The notes under the pieces: generated by a model
Told to the model about the DNA's origin: nothing
The model's input: only the letters and a program-made list of their open reading frames with translations
Databases searched by the model: none
Source: Sporopachydermia quercuum
Lineage: Eukaryota > Ascomycota > Sporopachydermiomycetes > Sporopachydermiales > Sporopachydermiaceae
Assembly: GCA_001599295.1 (NCBI GenBank)
Contig: BCGN01000008.1
Span: 434,001-498,000 of the forward strand
Direction: 5' to 3'
Length of the DNA stretch: 64,000 bases
Part shown: piece after piece, positions 1 to 11,042 of the stretch
How the letters are laid out: the number at the start of each line of letters is the position of its first letter
Position numbering within the stretch: position 1 is the first letter of the stretch
Translations under genes and position numbers: made by a program

Positions 1-1381
1 TCATAATCCATTGAACTTGAACTTCAATACATGATGGGCCATTAGAAAAGGCTGTTGGAGCTTGAGGTCCATATGTATAGAACATATTGGGGAAATCAGC
101 AATTGTACANCCTAAGTATGTCAAAGTACGATCTTTCCATTTATCACTAATATTCAATCCATTTAAGCCTTGGATATCCATTTGCTTCAACGATCCGGTT
201 ACTGCATCATAACCAGTAGCCAGTATAATGACATCAAATTCGTAGTCGCCATCTTTAGTTCTGATTCCTTTTTCAGTAAATTCAACAATTGGATTTCTAT
301 TAACATCAACCAATTCAACATTATCTTGATTGAAAATTTCATAATAGCTTTGTTCCAATGATACTCGTTTACACCCCCAAGGATGGGGTGGAATATCAGG
401 AGCAAGAATTTCGGCAACTTTTGGATCTTTAATTCTCTGACGAGTTTTGTTCTTCCAAAATTGGTATATAATATCATTGGCTTCTTTGTTACTAGTTGCA
501 TCTCTGTAAGTTCCCAACCAGAACCTGAAACCTCCGCCATTATATAGGGAGCTGAGGAACTCTTCTCGTTCTTCTTGTGTATCATCGAACAACGATTTGG
601 GGGAATAGGAATATTGAAATCCGGCATAAGTAAACATACGCAAGTTCATCAAAGCTGCCGTAACATTAGGGAAAGCGTGTGTATAGTCTTGCTTATCAAA
701 TTTCTGTTGTTTCATCGGCAATGCCATATTTGGTGTTCTTTGGAAAACAGTCAATCTTTCAACTTCAGGAGCTGAATCCTGAGCTGCTTGAACTCCTGAC
801 GCTCCTGTACCAATAACCGCTACTTTTTTACCTTTCAAATCAACACCCTCTTCTGGCCAGCGACAAGTGTGATGCATAATCCCTTTAAACTTATCCAAAT
901 TCTTATAATTAGGAACATATTTCTTTGAAGCAAATCCAACACATGGCAAAAAGTAGGAAGAAATAATATGATCACCCTTATCCGTAAAAACGTTCCATTT
1001 ATCAGTTTCTTCATCAAAAATTGCATGAGTTACTGTTGTTTCAAGTTGAATATCTTTATTAAGGTCTAGCTTTTTGCCAACGAATTCGAAGTAACGTTGG
1101 ATTTCTTGCCAACCGGGGTATTCTTCTGACCACTGCCACTCTTTGTAAAGCTCTGGATTGGCCCATTCATAAATAGGAGCTGCTGAATCAACTCTTGCCC
1201 CAGGATAAGAATTCCAGTACCAAGTGCCACCTAATTTTCTTGCGTTATCGAAAACAATTGATGTGAGACCTATTTTCCTTAGCTCATGAAGAAAATATAA
1301 TCCTGAAAAGCCTGCCCCAACAATAGCAACATCTAATTCAATAGGAGGATTGTACTTTCTATCACTTGGAATTTCAATCAT
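1..1381 (-). CDS. Baeyer-Villiger-type flavin monooxygenase (3' end cut by window)
   Basis: The reading frame is open from the ATG at 1379-1381 to the left edge, about 460 residues, and its C-terminus lies outside. Visible motifs are the FAD Rossmann loop GAGFSG at residues 22-27, followed by GGTWYWNSYPGAR; the Baeyer-Villiger fingerprint FKGIMHHTCRWP near residues 160-175; the NADPH loop GTGASG near 190; and the ATG-Y motif (ILATGYD) near 387. The family inserts one oxygen of O2 into ketones next to the carbonyl, giving esters or lactones, using NADPH and FAD. The natural substrate cannot be told from sequence. The L in ILATGYD is a CTG codon, which supports the standard code. Family assignment is firm; a role in ketone or secondary-compound catabolism is inference. 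One ambiguous base lies near 110. Confidence 0.9.
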   Translation of the reverse strand, partial: MIEIPSDRKYNPPIELDVAIVGAGFSGLYFLHELRKIGLTSIVFDNARKLGGTWYWNSYPGARVDSAAPIYEWANPELYKEWQWSEEYPGWQEIQRYFEFVGKKLDLNKDIQLETTVTHAIFDEETDKWNVFTDKGDHIISSYFLPCVGFASKKYVPNYKNLDKFKGIMHHTCRWPEEGVDLKGKKVAVIGTGASGVQAAQDSAPEVERLTVFQRTPNMALPMKQQKFDKQDYTHAFPNVTAALMNLRMFTYAGFQYSYSPKSLFDDTQEEREEFLSSLYNGGGFRFWLGTYRDATSNKEANDIIYQFWKNKTRQRIKDPKVAEILAPDIPPHPWGCKRVSLEQSYYEIFNQDNVELVDVNRNPIVEFTEKGIRTKDGDYEFDVIILATGYDAVTGSLKQMDIQGLNGLNISDKWKDRTLTYLXCTIADFPNMFYTYGPQAPTAFSNGPSCIEVQVQWIM

Positions 1382-3305
1382 TAGAGCTAATATCGTATCA
1401 GAGTTCTAATATGGATTAATGGAATAGTATATTTGTATTGTAAATATCTAACAAATAATTGATGGGGAACAAAGATTGACCTAGTCACAATTAGCAATCT
1501 GAACTATACACAGTATCAGATACATATTTTTGGAAAATTGATACATCATTTAATATGGAAATATACGGTCTTTTTATACCAGAATAAAGCAAAGATGGGG
1601 TTTATTATCGTTGAACCCTGATGTTAATACTTTAATTCGTTATCTACATTATCAACCATATAGAGGAACTTTTCGGACTTAGGGCCCTAAAGTAACACCC
1701 ATAATAAATAGTGCAGACTGTTCGGTGTAAAAAGCAGCATACAAATAACAAAAGAGTAGTAAGTAGTAGAAGTCAATTGCAAGACCGAAGAACAGTGGTG
1801 GTTAGTGATTCGAATTAAACTTTACCCCGGATTATTAAAGGGTCAAAGTGATTAGGTTTAAAGAGATAAACCTTAAACTTAGCAATATCAATTTGGGGGT
1901 AAGTGATTATGAATGAGGCAAAGGAAACACGGGAGGTTGCAACAAAGAATAGTTTGTCTTATGAACCGTAAAAGTATGAAACAGTGAGATTAGAATGACT
2001 CGGCTCAAAAACACTAACAACTGGCACCTTTCCTTCAAGAAACCAGTAGTTTATAAATGACCCATAGGTATCAATCCCATAGGGATCAATGATATGTATT
2101 GCCGTATGAAAGTTTCCGAGGTATGTGGGAGTTATTAGTTGAGTTTAATCTTATTCTCCACACTTCAAATTCAAGGTTGAGAAGCTTATTGACCATTTTC
2201 CAATCCTTTACCCTAATAAAGGTTCACTAATTAAAACTTTGCTTCCCGGAATGGCAGCTTAGGACAAGAATCAGTCAGTTAAGAAGGTACTCCAGAATGA
2301 GATTTATTGTGGTTCCTTTAACTGAGAATTGACTGTTACAATTGCTTGGCAATTGTCGACTAGAAACAAAGAGCCAAAGGCAATTCCAGAGCAAGATCAT
2401 GTGAACTAGATATTTGTAGAATACGCAAGTCTTGCTGATTTTCAAGAGATACTCAGAGATGAATAGGTCTAAGTCACTACCACCCAGATTTTCCTGTTGA
2501 TCGTCCGAGCTTGCTTGCTTCCAACCCTAACCTTTATTATGCATTCTTTTCAAAGTCCAGTAGACTTTTCTTCAAACAATATTACCATTTTCCAACACCA
2601 ACTTACACACTCTTTTTGCTGAACACTTTAAGTTCACCTTCCAAGGACTTTATAAATCCGATGCTTCATTCAAATAATCCAAGTCTACTTGTTGCTGAGC
2701 CTTAGCAAGCTGGATCCTCAAATAAGCTTTGAAAATAACTTTTAAGATTTACCTCACTCATCAAACTGTAAACTCATTCGCCGGATAAAATAATACTTGT
2801 ACTCATTTACGCATTCGTATTATCTATATATTATCTATATTTATACACAGTCTAACGGTTAGCAAGAGTTACTGTTATTCCCCATCACATATACTTTACA
2901 TTTTGTGCCCCTCGCATCGGATTTCTATATGCCTTGCCCCACACTATTCGCAATTGGTTCCTCCTTCAGACTTGCCTTTTTTATCTCATTAATTTCAATT
3001 CCCATAACAGATTCCTCGGATAATCTACCCGTCAAGTTCATTAACTCTGATTCATTTCAAAGGAAGAAATCCCATATCAATAAAATCAAAAATTTAATTA
3101 ACTGAAACGCGGAGAAATATCCAAATCTCTATTGATGTTCTATCGAATTTCGAGAGTATCTGTTATCATCATTAGGAATCTCCTATGACGTGTGCATTGA
3201 CATATTCTATCTAAATAGAAGAAGGAAGAAAAAGAACGTGATGTATCATGACCTTGAATCTATCAGAGAATGCTCTATCGTTCAACAACTCTCTATGCTG
3301 ATATC
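1382..3305. other. Intergenic, no gene recognised
   Basis: About 1.9 kb lies between the monooxygenase start and the 3' end of the asparagine-synthetase-like gene. Its left part should hold the monooxygenase promoter. Reading frames are short and patternless. It contains a 7-bp inverted repeat with a 6-nt loop (1854-1873) and a 15-bp imperfect tandem duplication (2061-2090). I found no tRNA box pair, splice pattern or element ends. Confidence 0.5.
2061..2090. repeat. 15-bp tandem duplication
   Basis: Two adjacent copies, 2061-2075 and 2076-2090, differ at one base (CCCATAGGTATCAAT versus CCCATAGGGATCAAT). It is a small local duplication with no visible function. Confidence 0.75.
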
Positions 3306-5261
3306 TTATCTAAGTTTCTCATGTCCCTTCACTTTACTGTCACCTAATTCCATCTTTGCCGTCTTCGCTCCAAATTGAATTGCTCTCTTACGCTCTCTGC
3401 TTACTCCATTCAATTTCAATAAATTCTTCGCTATTATTCTCAACATCAACTTTGATACGGGTTCATCAATCACTTTGCCAGTATTATTGTCTAAAGCCCC
3501 AAATTCATCTATCATTCTTCCATTGATATTAACTGTCAGCTCTATTTGATTATAATTTTCAAATACTTGTTCTATGAATGATTGATTTAAAAATGGGTAT
3601 CTTACTTCTTTTCCCCAACGAGATATAACTCGATCATCTCTTCCTAGATTTCTCGAATGGAGCCTCGAGAAATCTAGTTGAAGTTCTTCTGATAATTTTC
3701 TATATGCAGAATTGAGGGGTTCTCGTAGTTTATTTTGCTGTTCTTGTATTTCTGTTTTATCCACTTTCCCGTTCTCAATCATATCTCTTCCTTTCAAATA
3801 GGAACTAAATAACCTGGTGTGTCTTGTATAACCTCCGAATATCTCATCTGCTCCTAAACCTGAAAATAAAACTTTGCTTGTCGACTGATAGTCAACGTAA
3901 AGATCATTATCACTTCCTCCCTCTTCCTTACCTATGTTTATTCTCCCTCTTCCCCTTGATGCAAAGTAAAAAGCAATAGCAATTGAGAGATCCATAACAG
4001 AATCGCACGGATACATGAGATTCTTCACTATATTACGATGTTCCATTGTTTGTCCATAAGGAACATTAATCTCAACAAATCGAAATCTTCCTTTATTTAA
4101 TACTTTACCAGACGATTTGATTCTTTTTTCATAAGCATTCAAAAGCTCATTATAAGATTTTCTCCCTAGTAATCTATCTGGTGTATCATATACCAAATCA
4201 TTACTACTCACAAGCTTCTTCTTCTTATTAGCATTGAATCTTGGGTTTTCAAATGATACATTTAATAAATCAATTGATTCATCCTCAAAAAGTACTTGGT
4301 CTAACAAACAAGCAATCAAAGTACAATCTATGCCTCCAGAGAACAATACTGCAGCTTTGGAAGACTTTTCTAAATATTTCGGTATGATATTTTCAGGCTG
4401 ATTCAAAGAAAGATTTGATAGAGATAATGGTTCACTTGGGCAATGATATTCTTGGATGGTATTAGCCATGGAATCAATTGTTTGCTTTAAACATTTATAG
4501 ACATTTTCAGCAATTGAATTATATGAGGATAAATGAAATGATGGGTCTCTAGGTAGAACAGGTTTTAATTCAGGGTATGGTATTATCGGCGATAGGTTCG
4601 AAACCAATGATGAATGAAGAGGAGAATGAGAATGTGTCCAATTGATTACATCTAATTTACCAGTTGCTAAGTTCAGCTTATTCAAAGTACAACCCTGAAC
4701 TTCAATAAGATTACTGTCTTCGAAATTATAAGCCACCCAACTCTTATCACCATTGGATACACTTGTTATTATTAGGTTTCCTTTGGTTATGTCACCAGTT
4801 TGAAGTAAACTGCGTTTACCTATGCTATCTCTACCCCACCATAGTGTCGGATTACCAGACAAACTATTCTCTAGGTATACAAAAGCAAATTCACCAACCA
4901 AATCACTAATGGTTTCGATAACGCCTTTAGTTCTGAGTTTATTGAAGAAAAACTCTGTATCATTTCCCTGAATGTCTGAATTATATAATTCACCGTTAAA
5001 CAAAAGAATGGTATCATTTGAATCAGCAGTTGTAAAAGGTTGATTGGTAAATGGTTGTCGCAAAGAGAGAACTGAAGAATAAAAATTCAACTGATATGAG
5101 TTACTAATGGATATCCTTAGCTCATTCTGTGAATCTGGTCCTCTCAGTTTGACTTCTTTTTTCAAATCATTATATAGATAATTGTATGCCAAAGATGAAT
5201 TATGGNTGATATCGCCAACACCTGGTTGCACACTGGTTATGTAACATAGTATTCCACACAT
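3306..5261 (-). CDS. Asparagine-synthetase-domain protein (ASNSD1 / YML096W family)
   Basis: 651 residues. The protein starts MCG, so Cys2 is placed as the nucleophile of a class-II glutamine amidotransferase domain. The C-terminal half is an asparagine-synthase domain with the ATP-pyrophosphatase loop LFSGGIDCT near residue 305 and LFSGLGADEIFGGYTRH near 460. It is longer and more divergent than true asparagine synthetases and matches the separate eukaryotic family of human ASNSD1 and S. cerevisiae YML096W, whose reaction is not established. The adjacent VPS9 gene is also the neighbour of this family in S. cerevisiae (recalled), which supports orthology. One N near 5206 makes a residue in the N-terminal domain uncertain. 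The start is fixed by the need for Cys2. Confidence 0.88.
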   Translation of the reverse strand: MCGILCYITSVQPGVGDIXHNSSLAYNYLYNDLKKEVKLRGPDSQNELRISISNSYQLNFYSSVLSLRQPFTNQPFTTADSNDTILLFNGELYNSDIQGNDTEFFFNKLRTKGVIETISDLVGEFAFVYLENSLSGNPTLWWGRDSIGKRSLLQTGDITKGNLIITSVSNGDKSWVAYNFEDSNLIEVQGCTLNKLNLATGKLDVINWTHSHSPLHSSLVSNLSPIIPYPELKPVLPRDPSFHLSSYNSIAENVYKCLKQTIDSMANTIQEYHCPSEPLSLSNLSLNQPENIIPKYLEKSSKAAVLFSGGIDCTLIACLLDQVLFEDESIDLLNVSFENPRFNANKKKKLVSSNDLVYDTPDRLLGRKSYNELLNAYEKRIKSSGKVLNKGRFRFVEINVPYGQTMEHRNIVKNLMYPCDSVMDLSIAIAFYFASRGRGRINIGKEEGGSDNDLYVDYQSTSKVLFSGLGADEIFGGYTRHTRLFSSYLKGRDMIENGKVDKTEIQEQQNKLREPLNSAYRKLSEELQLDFSRLHSRNLGRDDRVISRWGKEVRYPFLNQSFIEQVFENYNQIELTVNINGRMIDEFGALDNNTGKVIDEPVSKLMLRIIAKNLLKLNGVSRERKRAIQFGAKTAKMELGDSKVKGHEKLR

Positions 5262-6626
5262 GTTCCATGATCCAAATGCAAATATTGAACAGAATCAGTT
5301 GAAGCTGAATCTAAAATAGCTAGACACCAACGATGTATGCTATAAGTAGGGGACTATACCATTTGCTGTAATAATGCGCCTGCTTGTAAAGGTTGGTTAT
5401 ACGCTTTGATCTTAGTTGGTATAACAGCTGGATTTATGTAGTCTCAACGGATTATAGCTTGGGAAAGGTATCATAAAACTCTCTAATCAGGAAGCCAAAC
5501 CTGGTCGTATTGGTTGTTTATCTATATGGATTTTCTGGTGAAATATACTCTTCATCCCCTTCTTCACCGATTGTTCGAGATGCCAGGAAATGAGTTGCCG
5601 CGACGAAGTTGCGTTGCCATGAAAAAAAAAAAGATTAATAAAAGAGGGAGAAAGAGGAGAGAATTCATAAGCATGAGATGTGCATGTTTATGCATTGCCT
5701 GCGTGATTATACANCATATATTCTTATAGTTTCTACGTGACTTTAAGGGCTGGCTATCTTTCTGATAATATAAGATAAATACGAAGGAATAATTGTGTAG
5801 TATGTTGCAAACTTTTATCAGAGTTGAGGAATTGCATGGGCCAAGTGGTCGGTATAATTTTGAACAGCAGGAACTTTCTGCAACTTTGGTTCTAAGAGGG
5901 GAGTCTGTTTCACATGTTGTAGAGTTGTAAATAATCGAACTTCTGTTTTAGAAGGGGACCTTATCTGATTGCAGTGAAAATCTTATCAAAAGAACAGTGA
6001 ATAGTCACTCCTTGATCAGGAGTAGGTTTAAGCATCAAAAGAGTCATTAGTGAGGACAAACGGGTAGTCCTATTTTTTTTTTTTCTTTCTTTCTTTCTTG
6101 CAAATCAAGTAAAGCTTGATGTGATATGTTCATTCACTGAAGATCTAATCAACGTGATCTCTCGTCATGCACTATCATGTATATTATGCATCCTATCACA
6201 TAAATTTAATTGGTTCAGTTTTCTTATCAAACTTTGCCGTCAAGCAATTCATTCTTTTTATAAACAAACAATTCGTTCACATCGATATTTACTTCGTTAT
6301 AACATCATCATTAAAAGTACTATATAAGCCCAGCTAGCTGACTTTCACAAGGTCTTTTTTAGTTGTTGCTAAACATTTCTACTCATCAGCATTTGTCAAG
6401 GCAATAGGTTTTTAATCTCCGTTCCTCCAAATTCTATGGTGCCGACTCTTAAGTTTGTTTATTCTCGAACTAATGAACATCTCATTCATTAGCACCTCGT
6501 AATACAGGAATGTATAAATAACTAAACTATAGAAAAGCATTAACAAACATTTTTTGTTTAATGAATTGTTATAGGAAGCATTAGGCAGTGTANAAGATTA
6601 AGAATACTTTCATTATACATGGTACA
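5262..6626. other. Divergent promoter region between the asparagine-synthetase-like gene and VPS9
   Basis: About 1.4 kb separates two head-to-head genes. The one clear element is a T12 tract followed by CTTT repeats at 6073-6099, about 530 bp before the VPS9 start. Short frames here show no family resemblance. No tRNA or other RNA gene was seen. Confidence 0.5.
6073..6099 (+). repeat. Poly(T) followed by (CTTT)n
   Basis: Twelve T residues run directly into about four CTTT units. Poly(dA:dT) tracts in yeast promoters tend to exclude nucleosomes, so this may be part of the VPS9 promoter; that role is inference. Confidence 0.7.
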
Positions 6627-9171
6627 ATGGCTTCCAACGCATTTGACACAAATACTGGTCAGAATCAAACTGGTGATAATGTAACACCCGAAGCAACTGA
6701 TGATAGTAGTGAAATATCAACAATTAGATCAGGCTGTCAGTCACCAGTTTTGCTACTAGATTCGTTGAATCTTGGCTCAGCAAAAGTCAAATCAAGCCCA
6801 GTGATGTCTCTACAAAGGTATGTTTCATATAATGATGAATTATTTTGAACAGTCTAAATTCACCAACATTTCCGACGGAGTTTGATAATGGTTCCGTAGT
6901 CATGGTTTGATTAGTAATTTTTGCAATCAGTACTGATACTTTCCCTTACTTTTATTATTATAATTTTCTCCGTGTTTGCGCTTTTTCTAACATTGGTGTC
7001 TGTTTACTACCAATTATAGTGTTCCAGGCTCATTTTCGTTGTCATCGGAAGATTCCCGAACTAAATCGCCTAATTTGAAAGATATTCTTGAACAGTTTGA
7101 TCCATTGAGGCACAATGATAGAGATAATGAAAAGGACAAGGAGCTAACTGATGATGAGAGTAAGAAATTTTTACCATCGCCAATAATCCCAGTGGAAAAG
7201 GAAAGTAGTACCGAATCGCCTGCTGAAGGTTTGAAAGAGAACGTAAATGACAATGACACGGTCATAAAGAGTGCTCTATCGGCTAATGGTAATGATAATA
7301 GTTGTGTAAGTAATACCGGCAGTGGTATCGAAAAGAATGATAATGATTATAACAATCACATCGACTCTTTATCGTCCACATCAGTTGAAGCCCCAAATAG
7401 AAGCATACCTCCTGCTTCATCTTCAGCAGTACTGAATGATCAAGTCACATTCTTATTGTCTCAAGAAACGACTATTCACAATCCAACCTCTGAATTTAAT
7501 GATTTTCCTCAGTCAGAACCAATGACAGTTACAGCGTCATCAACAGATATTACCAGTAAGAACGCCATAGGTGATGATAGCTCTTCTAATACCCATTTGT
7601 CAACTACGATTCACTCATCAAAATCTGATTCCAAGTTATTATCTTCCCATCACGAGAAACATTCGGAAAGACNNAAACAAAAGCATAAAACAAAATCAAA
7701 AATCAGTTTGAAGAAAAGTGATAACTCTGATGAACCACAATTTGATTTCCAAAAGTTTCTAAGCCAATTGAAACAAAAATCCGCTGATCCAATCGCACGG
7801 TATTTAAAGTCCTTTCTAAGTGGGTTTGGTAAGGGGACCTGGTCAGCTGATGCTCAAGCCAAATTAATTAGCGATTTCAGGATGTTCATTATTCCAAAGA
7901 TGGTCCAAGTGGCTCCTTTTAATAGTATGAATGAACGGGAGTTTGATAACGCTAAAGAAGGAATGGAGAAGTTAATTATGAATCGATTATACAATCAGAC
8001 CTTCCCCCCTGCTATTTCCAATAGCAATAAGCTAGATAATTCGCATAAGGACGATTTGGAAGAAGACAAGTCTTTACAGGATAATTTTCAGCTATGGAAC
8101 TGGATTGAAGGTCCACATTTAGATTTATCGTCACCATTTATTCAGTCTGGTGAACCGTTTATCAAACTAGCGAAGGATGAATTAAACAAAATTAATAACT
8201 ACAGAGCGCCAAGGGATAAAGTGATTTGTTTGTTGAACTGCTGTAAGGTAATCTTTGGCTTATTGAGGCAATCTAAATCAGAAGAAAATGCTGATTCATT
8301 TATTCCTATTTTGATTTATGTTGTATTAAAAAGTCAACCAAAGCATTTAATATCAAACTTGAACTATATCCAAAGGTTTCGATCAGGTGAAAAACTTCAA
8401 GGAGAAGCTGGTTATTATTTGTCTTCTTTACAAGGTGCTGTTGGTTTTATACAAACACTGAATCGTGATAGTTTGACAATAACCGATGATGAATGTAAAG
8501 AGAAGTTCGATAAAGCCAAAGAAGAGCTTGATGAGAAGAAGCGACGAGAAGAAGAAGCCAAACAGCTACAACAGCACCAGCATCAAGAAGGCAAAGGTCT
8601 TTTATCACCAATACCTTTACCAATTAGACCATTTTCACCGTTTGGTAGNAGCAGCGCTAATACTAGTGTTACCGCCAATAGTAACAATAATAATGATAAT
8701 GCTGACGGCAGTAAATCACCTGAGCCTGGTTCGCCTTCATATGAAGGTGATAACAGTGATATAGGAAGATCATTAACACCGTCTGTAGTATTGATGAACT
8801 CTGCTGGCTTATTAGCTGATCAATTCAAATCATTCAAGAACAGAATCTTTGAACAACAAGTAGGAGAAGACAAAGGTGAAAGTGACAATCCGGCTGCTAA
8901 TAAAACTGCCCCAATGAACGAAGAACACAAAACCCCCGGCGGTCAATCTGCTTCAAATCCCCAAGAAACAAATCTTCAACAAGCTAAGCAATTATCAATT
9001 CAACAGCATAATTTTGAACAGCAACGTAAAACTCAATACGAAGCTTGTTCTGCTGCTTTGAAGCAAATGTTCCCTACATTGGATAAAGAAATTATTGATG
9101 ATATTGTTGGCGTCAAACAAGCTGATCTGGATGCTTGTGTTGATGCATGTCTTGTTATTACTGGTGACTGA
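6627..9171 (+). CDS. VPS9: Vps9: Rab5-type GEF with VPS9 and CUE domains, one intron
   Basis: Two exons, 6627-6817 and 7020-9171, joined across a GTATGT...TATAG intron at codon AG|T, give 780 residues. The first 300 are Ser/Asn-rich and low in complexity. The helical bundle and VPS9 domain cover about 303-560, with the hallmark stretch DSFIPILIYVVLKSQPKHL and SNLNYIQRFRSGEKLQGEAG near 485-520. A C-terminal CUE ubiquitin-binding domain (about 736-780) contains MFPTLD. Vps9 activates Rab5-like GTPases (Vps21) on endosomes and reads ubiquitinated cargo. A conserved hydrophobic CUE position is encoded by CTG. The 3' end converges on the NGL2-like gene with a gap of 77 bp. Ns at 7672-7673 and 8649 blur two codons in linker regions. 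Confidence 0.95.
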
Positions 9172-9248
9172 ACTTAATGGGTTGTTCCATTAATCCTTAA
9201 TTGTTATCAAAACTAGTATTTGCATGATATATCTATCCCTACTGTGTT

Positions 9249-11042
9249 CTACTCTAAATTCATACCTCTCCATACATTATGTTCTGTCTCAATGTCTCCT
9301 GAATTCAATGTCAAATCAAAACGTAGTTTGGCCATCAAACATAAGTGGTCACTAGGATACATTCCAATCCTTGGTTGGCCACTAGGCTCAGGTCCCATCT
9401 CAGCCCTTTCAGGTAACCTTAATAAACTGAGAACTTGAACACCTGAAGCAACAGATTTTAGTTCAGGGGTAAAATTACCTTCACTATCTTGCTTTGGCAA
9501 TGATCCGTGCTTTCCCATATCCCAGGGCGTTACAAGAAAGATATAATCAAGCAACCCTCTCCAAGTATGAGCCCAATTAGAAAATTCTGGTTCATTACAC
9601 TCATTGTCTACACCAGCGTTAGCGGGATGTATTTGGCGATAATGGGCAGAATATAAACTGGTGGCAATCAATGGCAAGTTATTAAACATAGATTGTAAAT
9701 TGTCAACGACTTTAATAACTTTCTCTGATGCAGTAAAACTCTCCGGAACAGGGTCAGGAATCACTGTAACTTCACCATTATCCAATAACATAGATCTAGT
9801 CGTAACTGGCTGTGGGTCTGAACCATGATCAATGTATCTGCTAAAGGACTGAGTAGTAAAATCATACATTGTAGAACATTCCAATACAGTACGACATCTG
9901 TCATGATATTGAATAGGTTTACGACTAATTGATAAATAAGGAGCATCAAAAGGTTGAGAGTTGAAATCTCCACATAGAAAAGAATGCCATAAACCCTGTT
10001 GTTGTTTGCGAATTTTTCCCATTTCTTTCATCAATAAATACATCTGACGAGTCCTTTCATATGTGCCAAAAGGATGCCAAAATAAATGTGTGGTACCAAA
10101 TAAAAGATTTAACTGAGTTCCTATGGAATGCAACCCGACGAATAATCCAACATTAGTAGATATGACACTTCTTTCAGTTTCTGTTGGTAAGTTATCAAAT
10201 GTTATAGTGTGACGAAAGTGCTCATGAAACATTGCTTTTTTCCATCCTATGACTAATCCATGAGTTTTGTTTTCTCCCCTATGAAATGCTAATTTATATT
10301 GAGTGCTCGTGCCATTATTACACAGCCTGGGGATCCAAAATGAAGTGAAATGAGCATGGTCCACCTCTTGCAAACAAATGATGTCAGGGTCATAAAATAA
10401 TATTTCTTCTACCAAAGCACTACCACGAAGGTTCCATTTCAACGCCTGTCCACTTGTTGGAAAAAGAGATCTTCTTATTAGGCATTGAGCAAGACAATTG
10501 TATGTCATTATCTTCAAATCGCAATATCTTTCTGATGGAGTTAACTCATTATTATCAGTAGATATCGGAATGTCAAGAAAAGGTCGTTCAATGAAATTGA
10601 AGCCGCTTTTCTGGTTTCTTCCTGAAGATCTCTTTTTATTTTCTTGCCTTGCGGATCTCAATTCTTTGATTTCTTCGTCAGTGAGTAATTTTTTCCCCCT
10701 CTTTTCCTTCTTCAGAGCTTTCGCCCTCTCCTTGCGAGCTTTCATTCCAGAAGATGCTTTTGGAGTTGCTTTGCTATTTGATTGAGATNGTTTAATATCC
10801 ATATCGCTGGGTCTTATACTTTCCTTCTTTGATTTCTTTTCAGTGGATTCATTTCTTCTTGCTGTATCTCTCAAGGAACTTATTGAACCTTTAAGCCAAT
10901 GATCTATCCCCCTCAATATATAGAGCGATGAGAGAAAAAGTAGAAAAGTAAGCNCTACCGCGCCAAATACATTGATGAGATTGGTCTTAGTTTCTAGCAA
11001 TTTGAAGGAACTCCATGACTTCATTCTGTCATATGTTTTCAA
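9249..11042 (-). CDS. NGL2: Ngl2-like Mg-dependent RNA nuclease of the CCR4/EEP family with an N-terminal membrane segment
   Basis: 597 residues. The endonuclease/exonuclease/phosphatase domain starts near 177 (IMTYNCLAQC) and shows CLQEVDHAHF (about 219), CGDFNSQPFDAPYLS (about 355), LDYIFLV and a final SDHLCL (about 563). These carry the metal- and substrate-binding Asn, Glu, Asp and His residues. It belongs to the Ccr4-Ngl family; S. cerevisiae Ngl2 trims the 3' end of 5.8S rRNA. Unusually, residues about 21-47 form a hydrophobic segment followed by a basic, Lys/Arg-rich linker (about 85-145), suggesting membrane anchoring. Met7 is an alternative start that keeps the segment. One N falls inside the hydrophobic stretch. 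The exact subfamily (Ngl1, 2 or 3) is less certain than the catalytic domain. Confidence 0.85.
   Translation of the reverse strand: MKTYDRMKSWSSFKLLETKTNLINVFGAVXLTFLLFLSSLYILRGIDHWLKGSISSLRDTARRNESTEKKSKKESIRPSDMDIKXSQSNSKATPKASSGMKARKERAKALKKEKRGKKLLTDEEIKELRSARQENKKRSSGRNQKSGFNFIERPFLDIPISTDNNELTPSERYCDLKIMTYNCLAQCLIRRSLFPTSGQALKWNLRGSALVEEILFYDPDIICLQEVDHAHFTSFWIPRLCNNGTSTQYKLAFHRGENKTHGLVIGWKKAMFHEHFRHTITFDNLPTETERSVISTNVGLFVGLHSIGTQLNLLFGTTHLFWHPFGTYERTRQMYLLMKEMGKIRKQQQGLWHSFLCGDFNSQPFDAPYLSISRKPIQYHDRCRTVLECSTMYDFTTQSFSRYIDHGSDPQPVTTRSMLLDNGEVTVIPDPVPESFTASEKVIKVVDNLQSMFNNLPLIATSLYSAHYRQIHPANAGVDNECNEPEFSNWAHTWRGLLDYIFLVTPWDMGKHGSLPKQDSEGNFTPELKSVASGVQVLSLLRLPERAEMGPEPSGQPRIGMYPSDHLCLMAKLRFDLTLNSGDIETEHNVWRGMNLE

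Noticed and set aside
2511-2705. 64-codon plus-strand frame
   Set aside because: Short, Ser/Phe/Asn-rich as expected by chance in AT-rich DNA, with no family match.
1384-2800. Possible decayed transposable element in the left spacer
   Set aside because: No terminal repeats, target-site duplication or element protein fragments could be found, only a short tandem duplication and a small inverted repeat.
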